Source: Arthrobacter sp. StoSoilB19 (GTDB lineage Bacteria > Actinomycetota > Actinomycetes > Actinomycetales > Micrococcaceae). Taken from it: a stretch of DNA of 64,000 nucleotides. How positions within the stretch are numbered: the first letter of the stretch is position 1; each line of letters begins with the position of its first letter. Below the pieces are notes generated by a model that had not been told where the DNA came from, did not search any database, and was given only the letters and a program-made list of their open reading frames with translations. The stretch covers positions 1,860,001 through 1,924,000 of the forward strand of contig NZ_AP024650.1 in NCBI RefSeq assembly GCF_019977275.1, in the 5' to 3' direction. Below, piece after piece: positions 10,255-18,619 of the stretch. The translations under genes and the position numbers were made by a program.

Positions 10255-11163
10255 TTAGGGGGCTTTGCGGATCTGCATGGTGATGGTCTGCTGTCGGCGC
10301 GACTGGCAGCCGGGGCTGGGGCTGCTGCAGGCGCACGTCTTCTTCGTCTCCGGTTTGAGCGTGGAGTCGGTGAGGAAGTCCAGGACCGCGGCGGTGACGA
10401 AGTCCGGCGCCTCGGGGACGGTCCAGTGGCCGGTGCCCGGGGCGACCAGGAGTTCGGCCTGGCCCAGCTCCGCGGCGATGGCCTCGTTGGCGGCCGGGGT
10501 GCTGACTTTGTCTTCGCTGCCGGTGAGCAGCAGGACTTTGGACTGGATCCTGGCCAGGTCCGGGTTGGTGGCGGCCGCGAGGGCTTCGCAGGCCTGGGCG
10601 TAGGCTTTCGGGTCCTGGCCCAGGAGCAGTTCGCGGACGAAGGGGCGCACCAGCGGGTTCGCCAGTGCTGCGTGGTCGGCGGTGGCGGCGTTGGCGACGG
10701 TGTCAGCGACCGCGGCCATGCCCTTTTCGCGGACGAGGGCCGCGCGTGCCCGGGTGGCGTCCTTGGCCGCCTGGGCCTGTTCCCGGACCGGGCCGAGCAG
10801 GACTATTTCCCGGACCAGGTCAGGGCGGGTTGAGGCCAGCTGCTGGGCGATGAGGGTTCCCATCGAGTGGGCGACGAGGTGGGCGCGGCCTGAGGTGGTC
10901 TGGGTTTCGATGACCAGGGCCAGTTCAGCGGTCAGGGATCCCAGGCTCAGTTCGTCTTCGCGGGGCGAGCGTCCGTGCCCGGCAAAGTCGTAGCGGGTGA
11001 CGCGGAACCGTTCGGCCAGTGAGGCGACGAGGGGTTCGTAGAAGCTGGTGGTGCCGCCCAATCCGTGGACCAGGACAACATCATCGCCGGTGCCTGTGGT
11101 TTCGACGAACAGGTGTTTCGTTCCGACTGCTGTCAGTCCTGCGGGGATGGTCGCGGTGCTCAT
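10255..11163 (-). CDS. Alpha/beta hydrolase fold protein
   Basis: This is a serine hydrolase of the type that cleaves C-C bonds of ring-fission products, lactones or esters. The oxyanion segment DVVLVHGLGGTTSFYEPL, the nucleophile elbow VAHSMGTL (Ser near residue 99), the acid region LLTGSEDKVSTP and the His in APGTGHWTVPEA are all present in order. The first 265 or so residues are a normal domain. The last 35 residues are an odd Cys/Ser/Gln-rich tail (KKTCACSSPSPGCQSRRQQ), perhaps read-through after a lost stop. The start overlaps the FAH gene stop by four bases (ATGA), indicating translational coupling and a shared pathway. Confidence 0.87.
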   Translation of the reverse strand: MSTATIPAGLTAVGTKHLFVETTGTGDDVVLVHGLGGTTSFYEPLVASLAERFRVTRYDFAGHGRSPREDELSLGSLTAELALVIETQTTSGRAHLVAHSMGTLIAQQLASTRPDLVREIVLLGPVREQAQAAKDATRARAALVREKGMAAVADTVANAATADHAALANPLVRPFVRELLLGQDPKAYAQACEALAAATNPDLARIQSKVLLLTGSEDKVSTPAANEAIAAELGQAELLVAPGTGHWTVPEAPDFVTAAVLDFLTDSTLKPETKKTCACSSPSPGCQSRRQQTITMQIRKAP

Positions 11164-12032
11164 CGGCCTTCTCCGATCCGGTTCCGCAGCGTGCCGAGCT
11201 TGCTGATGGTGATCTCCACGACGTCTCCGCTGGTCAGGAACCGCGGCGGAGTGAAGCCGATGCCGACGCCGACCGGGGTGCCGGTCGCGATGATGTCCCC
11301 AGGCTGGAGCGTGATGCCGGCGCTGATCGTTTCGATGATGGTGGGGATGTCGAAGATCAGGTCTGCTGTCGTGGCCTTCTGGCGGGTTTCACCGTTGACG
11401 GTGCAGAGCAGGTCCAGGGGACCGTCGCCGACTTCATCGCGGGTTACGGCCCAGGGGCCCATGGGGCAGTGGGTGTCGAGGCTCTTGCCCAGGAACCACT
11501 GCTTGTGGTCTTTCTGCAGGTCACGGGCGGTAACGTCGTTGATGATCGTGTAACCCCAGACGTGGTCCAGCGCATCCGCCTTGCTGATGCCCCGGCCGCC
11601 CGCGCCGATAATGACACCGAGCTCGGCTTCGTAGTCCAGTTCGGAGGTGACGCCGGTGTGCGGGTCAACGTCGGCGTTGGTGCCAATGACGGTAGAAGGT
11701 GCTTTGGTGAACACCACCGGGTATTCCGGTTGCGCGGTGGCGCTGGCGGTGGCGTCATAGCCGGAGTTGGCGAACTCTTTGGCGTGTTCGACGTAGTTGC
11801 GGCCCACGCAGAAGATGTTGCGGCGGGGGAGCGGGATCGGGGCCAGCAGCTCAATCTCGGTCGCGGGGATTGCTTCGCCGGTCACGGCGGCGAGCTGGGC
11901 CGCGGCGCTGTCCCAACTGTCGATGAGCGAAAGCAGGTCCTGCCCGCCCGGTACTGCAGTCACCGTAGAGGCGTCCTCGTTGAGGACGCCGGTCCGCTGG
12001 GTGCCGTTGTGGCGGAAAGTAACGAGTTTCAA
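11160..12032 (-). CDS. Fumarylacetoacetate hydrolase family protein
   Basis: Enzymes of this family act as hydratases, isomerases, decarboxylases or C-C hydrolases on 2-oxo-enoate or acylpyruvate intermediates of aromatic degradation. The 290-residue protein has the N-terminal domain seen in the two-domain subgroup, then FCVGRNYVEHAKE near residue 74, metal ligands in LDYEAELGVIIG and the TIINDVTARDLQ motif, and the SLDTHCPMGPWAVTRDE loop. LQPGDIIATGTPVGVG is the standard C-terminal signature. It is the first gene after the double ATTATCGATAAT operator and overlaps the alpha/beta hydrolase gene. The exact reaction cannot be told from the sequence. Confidence 0.9.
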   Translation of the reverse strand: MKLVTFRHNGTQRTGVLNEDASTVTAVPGGQDLLSLIDSWDSAAAQLAAVTGEAIPATEIELLAPIPLPRRNIFCVGRNYVEHAKEFANSGYDATASATAQPEYPVVFTKAPSTVIGTNADVDPHTGVTSELDYEAELGVIIGAGGRGISKADALDHVWGYTIINDVTARDLQKDHKQWFLGKSLDTHCPMGPWAVTRDEVGDGPLDLLCTVNGETRQKATTADLIFDIPTIIETISAGITLQPGDIIATGTPVGVGIGFTPPRFLTSGDVVEITISKLGTLRNRIGEGR

Positions 12033-12052
12033 AGTGATTCCCCTTCGAATCG

Positions 12053-12118
12053 ATTATCGATAATTGATGGGTCGACTCTACACGATCGTGACTGGCATCA
12101 CAAACGATTATCGATAAT
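12053..12118. promoter_or_regulatory. Tandem operators ATTATCGATAAT (12053-12064 and 12107-12118)
   Basis: Two identical perfect 12-bp palindromes, each with an upstream CG, are spaced 54 bp start to start, near five helical turns. They lie between the GntR gene and the FAH gene, 21 bases upstream of the FAH start. A third identical copy is at 14756. Such AT-rich palindromes are typical sites for FCD-type GntR regulators, two of which flank these sites. Confidence 0.75.
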
Positions 12119-12165
12119 TTTTTATTGGGTGGGGTGCGGGCCCTTCCGGGGGAGGAGGAAGGGGC

Positions 12166-12807
12166 CTATTCCTGGGGGAGGATGGAGTACTCGTGCTGGT
12201 GTTCGATGACGAGCTTGGTGCAGAGGTCCGGTGTGCCGCTCTCGAAGGCTTCCAGGATCGGGACGTGGGCTTCGGCCGCTGTGTGCAGGTCGACGTGGCC
12301 GCGCACGACGGTGGCCATGGTGCGGGCCTCGACATACAGGGAATCCCAGATCTCCAGCATCAGCCGGTTCCCGGTCGCAACCACAACAGCCCGGTGGAAG
12401 TCGGTACTGTACTTGGCGATGCCGTGGGCATCGTTCGTCGCCGCGGCCTCACGCATGCCGGCCAGGGCCTCCCGCAGCGGGGTCGGGTCGGCATGCAGTG
12501 CCGGATATGCGGCGGCGGCGGCGGTTCCCTCCAGCGCGAGGCGGACGAAGTAGACTTCGGCGAGGTCATCCTGGGAGGCGGACCGGACGAAGGTTCCGCG
12601 GCGGGGGATGTTTTCGACCAGCCGCGTGGAGGACAGCTCCCGCAGGGCCTCGCGGACCGGCGCTTGGCTGACGCCGAATTCTTTGGCGAGCTGGAGCTCC
12701 ACGAGGCGCATACCGGGAGGGTAGGTGCCGTCAACGACCCTGTCCACGATGGTGCGCTTGACCTTTTCCGAGAGGCTCTCGTTCTCAAATGCTGCTGATA
12801 CCGCCAT
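12166..12807 (-). CDS. GntR family transcriptional regulator, FCD (FadR-type) subfamily
   Basis: The 213-residue protein has an N-terminal winged helix (KVKRTIVDRVVDGTYPPGMR, then KEFGVSQAPVREALRELSST and ENIPRRGTFVRSAS) and an all-alpha FCD ligand-binding domain with DLAEVYFVRLALEGTAA and metal-type His positions in STDFHRAVV and EAHVPILEAF. Members repress catabolic operons and release DNA when a carboxylate ligand binds. It lies 12 bases after the MFS gene and just upstream of the double palindrome, so it probably represses the FAH-hydrolase-amidohydrolase genes and itself. The ATG at 12807 gives the normal length. Confidence 0.92.
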   Translation of the reverse strand: MAVSAAFENESLSEKVKRTIVDRVVDGTYPPGMRLVELQLAKEFGVSQAPVREALRELSSTRLVENIPRRGTFVRSASQDDLAEVYFVRLALEGTAAAAAYPALHADPTPLREALAGMREAAATNDAHGIAKYSTDFHRAVVVATGNRLMLEIWDSLYVEARTMATVVRGHVDLHTAAEAHVPILEAFESGTPDLCTKLVIEHQHEYSILPQE

Positions 12808-12819
12808 TTCCCCAGTCTT

Positions 12820-14238
12820 TCATGATGCTCTCGTGGCGCCCGTCCGTTCAGGCCGTTTCGGGGCATGTTCTGGATCTCGCGGTGCGGGCTTGGGGTCCCT
12901 GAAGGCCAGGCTGGGGACAATGGCCAGCGCTGCCAGGGCCGCGGCGAGGAGAAAGGCGCCAGCATATCCGGAACCGGGGCCGTTGGTGCCGTTCAAGGCA
13001 TTGAGGGCAGCAGCGGCGGCGGCTACGCCGACCGCCATGCCGATCTGCCGGGCCATATTCACGATTGTCGAACCGTCGGCCAGCTCCGGACCGTGCAGTC
13101 CGGTGACGGTAGCCGTCTGCAGCGGGACGATGGTTGTGCCGAAACCCGCACCCGCAACCAGAATCGCGGCTGCCGTCAGCCACCCCGGCGTTGCCTGGCC
13201 CGCCAGTGACAGGGCACCCGCTCCCGCTGCCATGAGACCCAACCCTGCAGCCAGCGGCGCACGCGGGCCCGTGCGCCGGGTAAGGCGCGTGGTGACCGGG
13301 GTGGCCAGCAGGATGCCGACGGCATGCAGGGCTGTCATGAATCCGCTGTCCAGCGGGGACATCCCGCTGTGGCCCTGGAGATACAGCGGGAGCAGGAACA
13401 GTAGCGCCCCATAGGACAGGGCGGTCAGGAGGAAGGCGAGGTTGCTGCTCCAGATCTCCCGCTTGACGAGCAGCCGGACATTGAGCAGGGGATCTTCGCG
13501 GCGGAGCTGCCGCACGGCGAATCCGGCCAGGAGCAGCACTGCGGTGGCGATGGCGATCAGGGGCAGAGCGGCGGGGTATCCGTTCTCGGCTTCGGTAAGA
13601 CCCAGCACCAAAAGCACAAGGCCGGCCGAGACAAGTACAAGGCCAACGCCGTCGAACCGGGCACCGGGGGTGGCCGGCCGCTGCGCCGGCAAACGCAGGC
13701 CGGTCAGAATGGCGGCGAGGGCGATGGGCACGTTAAGCCAGAAGACGCACCGCCAGCCGATGTCCTGCACAAACCACCCACCGATCAGCGGGCCCAGGAC
13801 CGGGGCGAGGGCCGCCGGCACCGAAATGAGCGCGGAGGCCTTCGCCCGCTGGTCGGAGGGGAACGCGGCGAAAAGCATGGCCATGCCGATCGGGAGGATC
13901 AAACCTCCGCCCAGACCCTGTAGAGCCCGGAACGCGATGAGGACCGGCAGGGACCATGCCAAGGCAGTGAGGGCCGAGGCCATCCCGAAGATTCCCAGCG
14001 CGATCAGGAATGCCCGGCCCTGGCCCATACGGCGGCTGATCCAGCCACTCATCGGCAGTGACACCGCGATCGCCAAAAGATAGGAGGTGATCACCCACTG
14101 GACCGGCCCGGGGCCGGCGTCAAACTCCTCCTGAAGGGTAGGCACCGCGATATTGACCACGGTGGTATCCAGCAGGTCCATGACGACAGCCAGGGTCACG
14201 GCCACGGCCGTCAGCCGGGAAATGCTTCTTTCAGACAT
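12820..14238 (-). CDS. MFS drug/metabolite exporter, DHA2 (EmrB-like) type
   Basis: The 472-residue membrane protein has 12 to 14 hydrophobic segments. LDTTVVNIAVPTLQ in the first segment is the DHA2 motif, PMSGWISRRMGQGRAFLIA is motif A between segments 2 and 3, and VPAALAPVLGPLIGGWFVQ is motif C, which marks proton-coupled antiporters. It therefore probably exports a toxic substrate or intermediate, although import cannot be excluded. It is placed 12 bases upstream of the GntR gene in the same direction and follows the cupin gene, so it belongs to the module A transcript. Confidence 0.9.
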   Translation of the reverse strand: MSERSISRLTAVAVTLAVVMDLLDTTVVNIAVPTLQEEFDAGPGPVQWVITSYLLAIAVSLPMSGWISRRMGQGRAFLIALGIFGMASALTALAWSLPVLIAFRALQGLGGGLILPIGMAMLFAAFPSDQRAKASALISVPAALAPVLGPLIGGWFVQDIGWRCVFWLNVPIALAAILTGLRLPAQRPATPGARFDGVGLVLVSAGLVLLVLGLTEAENGYPAALPLIAIATAVLLLAGFAVRQLRREDPLLNVRLLVKREIWSSNLAFLLTALSYGALLFLLPLYLQGHSGMSPLDSGFMTALHAVGILLATPVTTRLTRRTGPRAPLAAGLGLMAAGAGALSLAGQATPGWLTAAAILVAGAGFGTTIVPLQTATVTGLHGPELADGSTIVNMARQIGMAVGVAAAAAALNALNGTNGPGSGYAGAFLLAAALAALAIVPSLAFRDPKPAPRDPEHAPKRPERTGATRAS

Positions 14239-14319
14239 GAGCTCGGCGTTCCTTTCGGATCGGGATCCGCATTGTCGGACGTTGATCCGCCGCAGGCGTC
14301 CGACCGTTTCGATGTGTGG

Positions 14320-14742
14320 TCAGTTATTCGGGATCGGATTTTGTGGTCTGCACAGTGCCGTGCGGGTGTTCCGGTGGTGAATAGATCGAGTAGAGCTAAG
14401 GGGGACAGCGCCGACGGCTGTGACGTTGTGCCAGGTTCCGGCCGGAACAAAGATCGCATCGCCGTCCCGAGCGTCCCATTCATGGATCAGGTTCCCGGCT
14501 GCCGGACCCATCTGGACCTTGCCCTGTCCGCTCTCCACCCGCAGGAACTGGTCCACGTCCTGGTGCACTTCCAGTCCGATGTCGTCCGCCGGGGCAATGG
14601 CCATGACGGTGAGCTGTAGCCGGCCGCCCGTCCAGATTGTCCTTCGGTAGTCATCGTTGGCCTCCGTAGCACTCTCGATGTCCAGGACATAAGGCGCGGG
14701 ACCATGGTCGGTGAGCGTGGGATCGATCTCTTCTTTAGTCAC
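14320..14742 (-). CDS. Cupin-domain protein with frameshifted C-terminal tail
   Basis: This is a small single-domain beta-barrel protein of about 140 residues. Cupin motif 1 appears as DIGLEVHQDVDQFLRVESG and motif 2 as DAIFVPAGTWHNVTAVG, with His and Glu positions for a metal. After VGAVPL the written frame becomes SSTRSIHHRNTRT, unlike any cupin. Adding one A in the CTTAGC run restores KLYSIYSPPEHPHGTVQTTK, the expected tail, with a stop at 14324. The core fold may still form. Its role in the pathway is unknown; cupins of this type can be isomerases, dioxygenases or stability factors. It is divergent from the second GntR gene across the third palindrome. Confidence 0.78.
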   Translation of the reverse strand: MTKEEIDPTLTDHGPAPYVLDIESATEANDDYRRTIWTGGRLQLTVMAIAPADDIGLEVHQDVDQFLRVESGQGKVQMGPAAGNLIHEWDARDGDAIFVPAGTWHNVTAVGAVPLSSTRSIHHRNTRTALCRPQNPIPNN

Positions 14743-14755
14743 AAATCAATTATCC

Positions 14756-14767
14756 ATTATCGATAAT
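14756..14767. promoter_or_regulatory. Third ATTATCGATAAT operator in divergent promoter
   Basis: The perfect 12-bp palindrome lies 14 bases upstream of the cupin start and 47 bases upstream of the ATG for the second GntR gene. It is identical to the two sites at 12053 and 12107. Its place suggests joint control of both modules by one GntR protein. Confidence 0.72.
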
Positions 14768-14889
14768 GTAGTATCTAGGTTGGTAAGGCTTATCTAAGGG
14801 AAGTAAGCAACAAATGACAGTGACAGCGGGGGAGTCCACCGTGAAGGATCCGGACTCCTCTTCCGGCGGCCCCCCTGGTTGCCACGCCC

Positions 14890-15525
14890 TTGCGCGTCCG
14901 CGTCCGCGACCACATCGCGGCCAGGATCGTGGACGGGACCTATGTCCCGGGCCAGCGCCTGACAGAACTGGAGATAGCCCGGAGCCTGGGCACCAGCCAG
15001 ACACCTGCGCGGGAGGCGCTGCGGGACCTTGCGGGCATGGGCTTTGTAGAGTCCGAACCCAACAAGGGCTGCCGCGTTCGGGAACTGGACAGCGAGGACC
15101 TGCGACAGGCCCACCCCGTCCGGGCCGCCCTCGAGGAAATCGCCGGACATTCCGCTGCACGTCATCTGAAGGGCAAGACAACGGACTTGGCCAGCGCGCT
15201 GGATGGAATGCGGGCCGCACAGGAAAACGGCGATCTCATCGGGCTGTGCTTCCACAGCACACGCTTCCATCGCCACATCGTTGAAAGCGCCGGCAACGAT
15301 GCACTCACCCGGGCCTGGAACGCCCTGGGAATCGAAATGCTCACCCTCGTAGGCGCCGCCCACGACCAGGTGGGCTTCCCCAACTCGGTGGAAGAACACG
15401 CCGCAATCATGGCAGCCCTCGAAGCGGGTCAAGCCGCCGCGGCGGCCCGCCTATTGAAAAACCATGCCTGGTCATACGTCACCAGGGATCCGGGTTCCAC
15501 CGGCGCCCTGTGCACCACCCCGTAA
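14890..15525 (+). CDS. GntR family transcriptional regulator, FCD subfamily (start disrupted)
   Basis: The winged-helix region reads LRVRVRDHIAARIVDGTYVP, then EIARSLGTSQTPAREALRD and ESEPNKGCRVREL, and an FCD domain follows with FHSTRFHRHIVESAGND and NSVEEHAAIMAALEAG. The given start is a TTG at 14890. A better start is the ATG at 14814 with AAGGGAAG upstream, but a run of six C at 14870-14875 must lose one base to join the frames. As written the protein would lack about 20 N-terminal residues while keeping most of the helix-turn-helix. It heads module B (SDR, PRISE-SDR, MFS, two AKR) and probably controls it. Confidence 0.85.
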   Translation: MRVRVRDHIAARIVDGTYVPGQRLTELEIARSLGTSQTPAREALRDLAGMGFVESEPNKGCRVRELDSEDLRQAHPVRAALEEIAGHSAARHLKGKTTDLASALDGMRAAQENGDLIGLCFHSTRFHRHIVESAGNDALTRAWNALGIEMLTLVGAAHDQVGFPNSVEEHAAIMAALEAGQAAAAARLLKNHAWSYVTRDPGSTGALCTTP

Positions 15526-15568
15526 CTGACCAATTTGCCTTCGCGGCCCGAACCCATAGGACATCAGC

Positions 15569-16282
15569 ATGAGCACCTCGCAGACAGTACTGATCATCGG
15601 CGGAACCTCCGGCATAGGTCGCGACACCGCGAAACTGCTGGCATCACGCGGTGACGCGGTAATCGTTGCCGGCCGCACGCAATCCCGCGCGCAGGCCACG
15701 GCCCGGGACATTGGCGGCGGCGCCGTCGGCCTCGAGATTGACCTCACTGACATGGACAGCATCCGGGCAGCCGCTGCGGCAACAGGCCCCATCGACCACA
15801 TGGTCCTCTCCGCCGCCGCCCTGGACTATGCCCCCTTCCGGGAACTTGCCATCGACGACGCCCGGAACGTCTTCGAAGCAAAATTCTGGGGTTACTACCG
15901 CGCCGTCCAGGTCTTCGGGCCGTTGCTGCCGGACACCGGCAGCATCACTTTCTTCTCCGGCGTCGCCGCCGACCGCCCCGCGCCCGGCACGGTCGCCGTG
16001 ACAGCAGTGAATGCCGCCGTCGAAGGCCTCACCCGCTCTCTCGCCGTCGAACTAGCTCCCGTGCGGGTTAACGCCGTCAGCCCGGGCATGACCGACACCG
16101 AGGGCTGGTCCCACCTCCCCGACGACCAAAAGGCAGCAGCTTTTGAACAGCAGGCCATATCCTTGCCGACCGGCCGCATCGGACGTCCTGAGGATCTCGC
16201 CTCTACAGTCCTGCACCTGATCGATAACGGCTTCACGACCGGAACAATCCACCACGTTGACGGCGGAGCCCGCCTTGTCTGA
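15569..16282 (+). CDS. SDR-fold protein lacking canonical Tyr/Lys
   Basis: The 237-residue protein has the nucleotide-binding motif VLIIGGTSGIGRDTAKLLAS at the N terminus, SAAALDYAPF at the position of the usual NNAG, and the C-terminal VRVNAVSPGMTDTEGW. Where most short-chain dehydrogenases have Y-x3-K the sequence reads GTVAVTAVNAAVEGL, placing Val and Asn at the Tyr and Lys positions. It may bind NAD(P) but use another catalytic arrangement, or be non-catalytic. The end overlaps the next gene by 26 bases, so it is firmly part of the module B operon. Confidence 0.85.
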   Translation: MSTSQTVLIIGGTSGIGRDTAKLLASRGDAVIVAGRTQSRAQATARDIGGGAVGLEIDLTDMDSIRAAAAATGPIDHMVLSAAALDYAPFRELAIDDARNVFEAKFWGYYRAVQVFGPLLPDTGSITFFSGVAADRPAPGTVAVTAVNAAVEGLTRSLAVELAPVRVNAVSPGMTDTEGWSHLPDDQKAAAFEQQAISLPTGRIGRPEDLASTVLHLIDNGFTTGTIHHVDGGARLV

Positions 16283-17399
16283 GCAGCACCTCAGGGATCC
16301 GGACCAGCCCCGCCGGAAGGGCAGCGTGCTTGTTGCCGGGGCCGGGGGAGTGATCGGACGGCATGCCGCCGATGAGTATGCACGTCAGGGCTGGCAGGTT
16401 CGCGGCATCAGCCGGCGCCCCGTCCAGGGCGCCGGCTGGGACCACTTGTCGGTAGATCTCAGCGATCCCGCAGCCTCCGCTTCAGGTCTGGCTGAGGCCG
16501 AAGACACAACGCATCTGGTCTTCGGCGCTTACGCCGAGCGCCCGACGTCCCGGGAACTTTCAGAGACCAACGTCGGATTGCTGCGCAATACCCTTGATGG
16601 CCTTTACAGCGCCGGTGCCCCACTGCGTCACGTCACCCTGTATCAGGGCGGAAAGCCCTACGGGGCGCATCTGGGTTACTTCAACACACCGGCCAAGGAG
16701 CGGGACCCGCGCCTCGTGCAGCCGAACTTTTACTACGACCAGGAGGACCTGCTGCGTCAAACCGCAGCGGAGCGCGGCTTTGACCTGACCATCCTGCGTC
16801 CCGAAGGGGTAGTCGGCTACGCTGTCGGCAACCCAATGAACCTGCTGATGGTAATCGCCGTCTACGCCAGCATCTGTCGTGAACTGGGCCAGCCGCTACG
16901 ATTTCCCGGCACGATTGCCGCCTTTGACGCCCTCTATCAGGTCACCGATGCAGGGCTGCTTGCCCGGGCCACAGTATGGGCGGGCTCGGATCCACAGGCC
17001 GCCGGCGAAGTCTTCAACATCACCAACGGTGACCAGTTCCGTTGGCGCCAGCTGTGGCCGGCCTTCGCCCGTCACCTCTGCATGGATTACGCCGAACCCC
17101 AGCCGGTGCCCCTGGCTGAGGCGATGCCTCAGCTCAAAAACGTCTGGGAGCGGCTGGTGGCCCGGCACTCGTTGGTCCCGACTCCGTATGAAGACCTGGT
17201 CGGATGGGAATTCGGCGACTTCCTGCTGCGGTCCGGGTTCGACAACGTCTCCTCCACCATTAAGGCCCGGCAGGCCGGCTTCACCGACTGCCTCGACAGC
17301 GAAGACCGGTTCCTGGAACTCTTCCGTGAACTTGAGGCCGATCGGATCATTCCGCCCGTTGTGCTAAGCAGCCAGTCATCAGAAAGGTACGTGCCCTGA
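16257..17399 (+). CDS. NAD(P)-dependent SDR of the PRISE type (progesterone 5-beta-reductase/iridoid synthase-like)
   Basis: The 380-residue extended SDR begins with VLVAGAGGVIGRHAADEYAR. Features that recall the PRISE group, which reduces enones by 1,4-addition of hydride, are the HLVFGAYAERPTSRE loop, TLYQGGKPYGAHLG with the catalytic-type Lys, NFYYDQEDLLRQ with the Tyr, and LRPEGVVGYAVGNPMNL. Bacterial members are known but their substrates are mostly not. The start is TTG at 16257 or TTG at 16275, both inside the preceding SDR gene. It overlaps the following MFS gene by one base. A role in reducing an unsaturated carbonyl compound is inferred. Confidence 0.75.
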   Translation: MTAEPALSEQHLRDPDQPRRKGSVLVAGAGGVIGRHAADEYARQGWQVRGISRRPVQGAGWDHLSVDLSDPAASASGLAEAEDTTHLVFGAYAERPTSRELSETNVGLLRNTLDGLYSAGAPLRHVTLYQGGKPYGAHLGYFNTPAKERDPRLVQPNFYYDQEDLLRQTAAERGFDLTILRPEGVVGYAVGNPMNLLMVIAVYASICRELGQPLRFPGTIAAFDALYQVTDAGLLARATVWAGSDPQAAGEVFNITNGDQFRWRQLWPAFARHLCMDYAEPQPVPLAEAMPQLKNVWERLVARHSLVPTPYEDLVGWEFGDFLLRSGFDNVSSTIKARQAGFTDCLDSEDRFLELFRELEADRIIPPVVLSSQSSERYVP

Positions 17400-18619
17400 T
17401 GGGAAATGCGCGGGAATGGTCCTGGGCCGCCAGACTGATCGTTCTCGCGGTCGCCGCAGCTACAGCGGTCAGCGTTATTTACCTGCCACAGGCCATGCTG
17501 ACGGTGCTGGCGGCTCGTTTTGGCGTGGCCCCGGCAGCGGCCGGTGTCATCGCGACCAGCGTTCAGGCCGGTTACGCCATCGGCATATTCCTGCTGGTTC
17601 CCCTCGCTGACCGCGTTCAGCCCCGGCGGCAGGTCACGATTCAGGCGGTTCTCCTTGCCGCGGCCCTTGCGGTAACGGCGGTGCTGCCCGAGATTGTGGG
17701 AGTCACATTGGGATTCCTGGCAGTGGGCCTGGTGGCAAACATTGCCCAGATCCTCATCCCGGCCGCGAGCCGGTTAGCCCCCAAAGGGAAGGAGGGCGCT
17801 GCCTTGGCAACAGTGGCCGGCGCCCTGCTGATCGGAATTTTTGGCGGCCGGATCATCGCAAGCCTGCTCGTCCAGACCATCGGATGGCGGTGGGTCGTCT
17901 TGTCTTTCGCCGCCCTGGTCCTGGCCGTGCTGCCGTTCCTGCGCACTGCCCTGGCCACAGAGCTCGAGCTGCACTCCGCCGGCGGCAATTACCGGCACCT
18001 GCTGGCCTCGACCCTTCAGCTGAGCCGGCGGAGCCCTGAACTGATCCAGTCTGCGCTGATGCAGTTCTTCGTGTTCGCCACCTTCAACTCCCTGTGGACG
18101 GTCACGGTGCTGCACCTCACCGGACCTGGCTTCGGCTGGAGCGTCCTCTCGGCCGGCCTTTTCGGGGCCGTCGGACTTGCCGCCGGAATCGCTACCCCAT
18201 TCAGCGGTCGCTTCGTTGACCGTTTCGGGCCCCTTCCGGTCGGTCTCGTGTTCTTGCTGGTCCTGCTCCTGGGCGTGCTGTCGGTGATCATAGATCCCTC
18301 GTCGGCCGTCCTGTTTGGTGCGAGCATGTTCGTCATCACCTGGGCCAACCAGACAATCCTCTCCGCTAACCAGGCCCGGACCCTGGCGGCGAACCCGTTC
18401 CAATCAGCCCAGGCCAACACGGTCTTCATGTTCGCAGTGTTCCTGGGCGGCTCAGCCGGAGCCTTTACGGGCACGGTCGCCTTCAGCGCCGGAGGGATGC
18501 CCCTCGTCGGCGTGCAGGCTGGCGCCTTCGTTCTCATAGCCCTCGTTATCTGGTTCGCGTCCGCAACGCACCAGAAACGCACCACACCAAACCCTGGCAA
18601 GAAAAGGATCACAGCATGA
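17399..18619 (+). CDS. MFS transporter (12 TM)
   Basis: The 406-residue integral membrane protein has about 12 hydrophobic segments, beginning LIVLAVAAATAVSVIYLPQA. LVPLADRVQPRRQVTIQA after segment 2 corresponds to MFS motif A, and GRFVDRFGPLPVGLVF is the repeat in the second half. The architecture resembles the YnfM/NepI/AraJ-type efflux group, but uptake is possible. TGA of the upstream gene and ATG share one base, and the last four bases overlap the next gene, so it is co-translated with the reductases. Probable role: import of the module B substrate or export of its product. Confidence 0.85.
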   Translation: MGNAREWSWAARLIVLAVAAATAVSVIYLPQAMLTVLAARFGVAPAAAGVIATSVQAGYAIGIFLLVPLADRVQPRRQVTIQAVLLAAALAVTAVLPEIVGVTLGFLAVGLVANIAQILIPAASRLAPKGKEGAALATVAGALLIGIFGGRIIASLLVQTIGWRWVVLSFAALVLAVLPFLRTALATELELHSAGGNYRHLLASTLQLSRRSPELIQSALMQFFVFATFNSLWTVTVLHLTGPGFGWSVLSAGLFGAVGLAAGIATPFSGRFVDRFGPLPVGLVFLLVLLLGVLSVIIDPSSAVLFGASMFVITWANQTILSANQARTLAANPFQSAQANTVFMFAVFLGGSAGAFTGTVAFSAGGMPLVGVQAGAFVLIALVIWFASATHQKRTTPNPGKKRITA

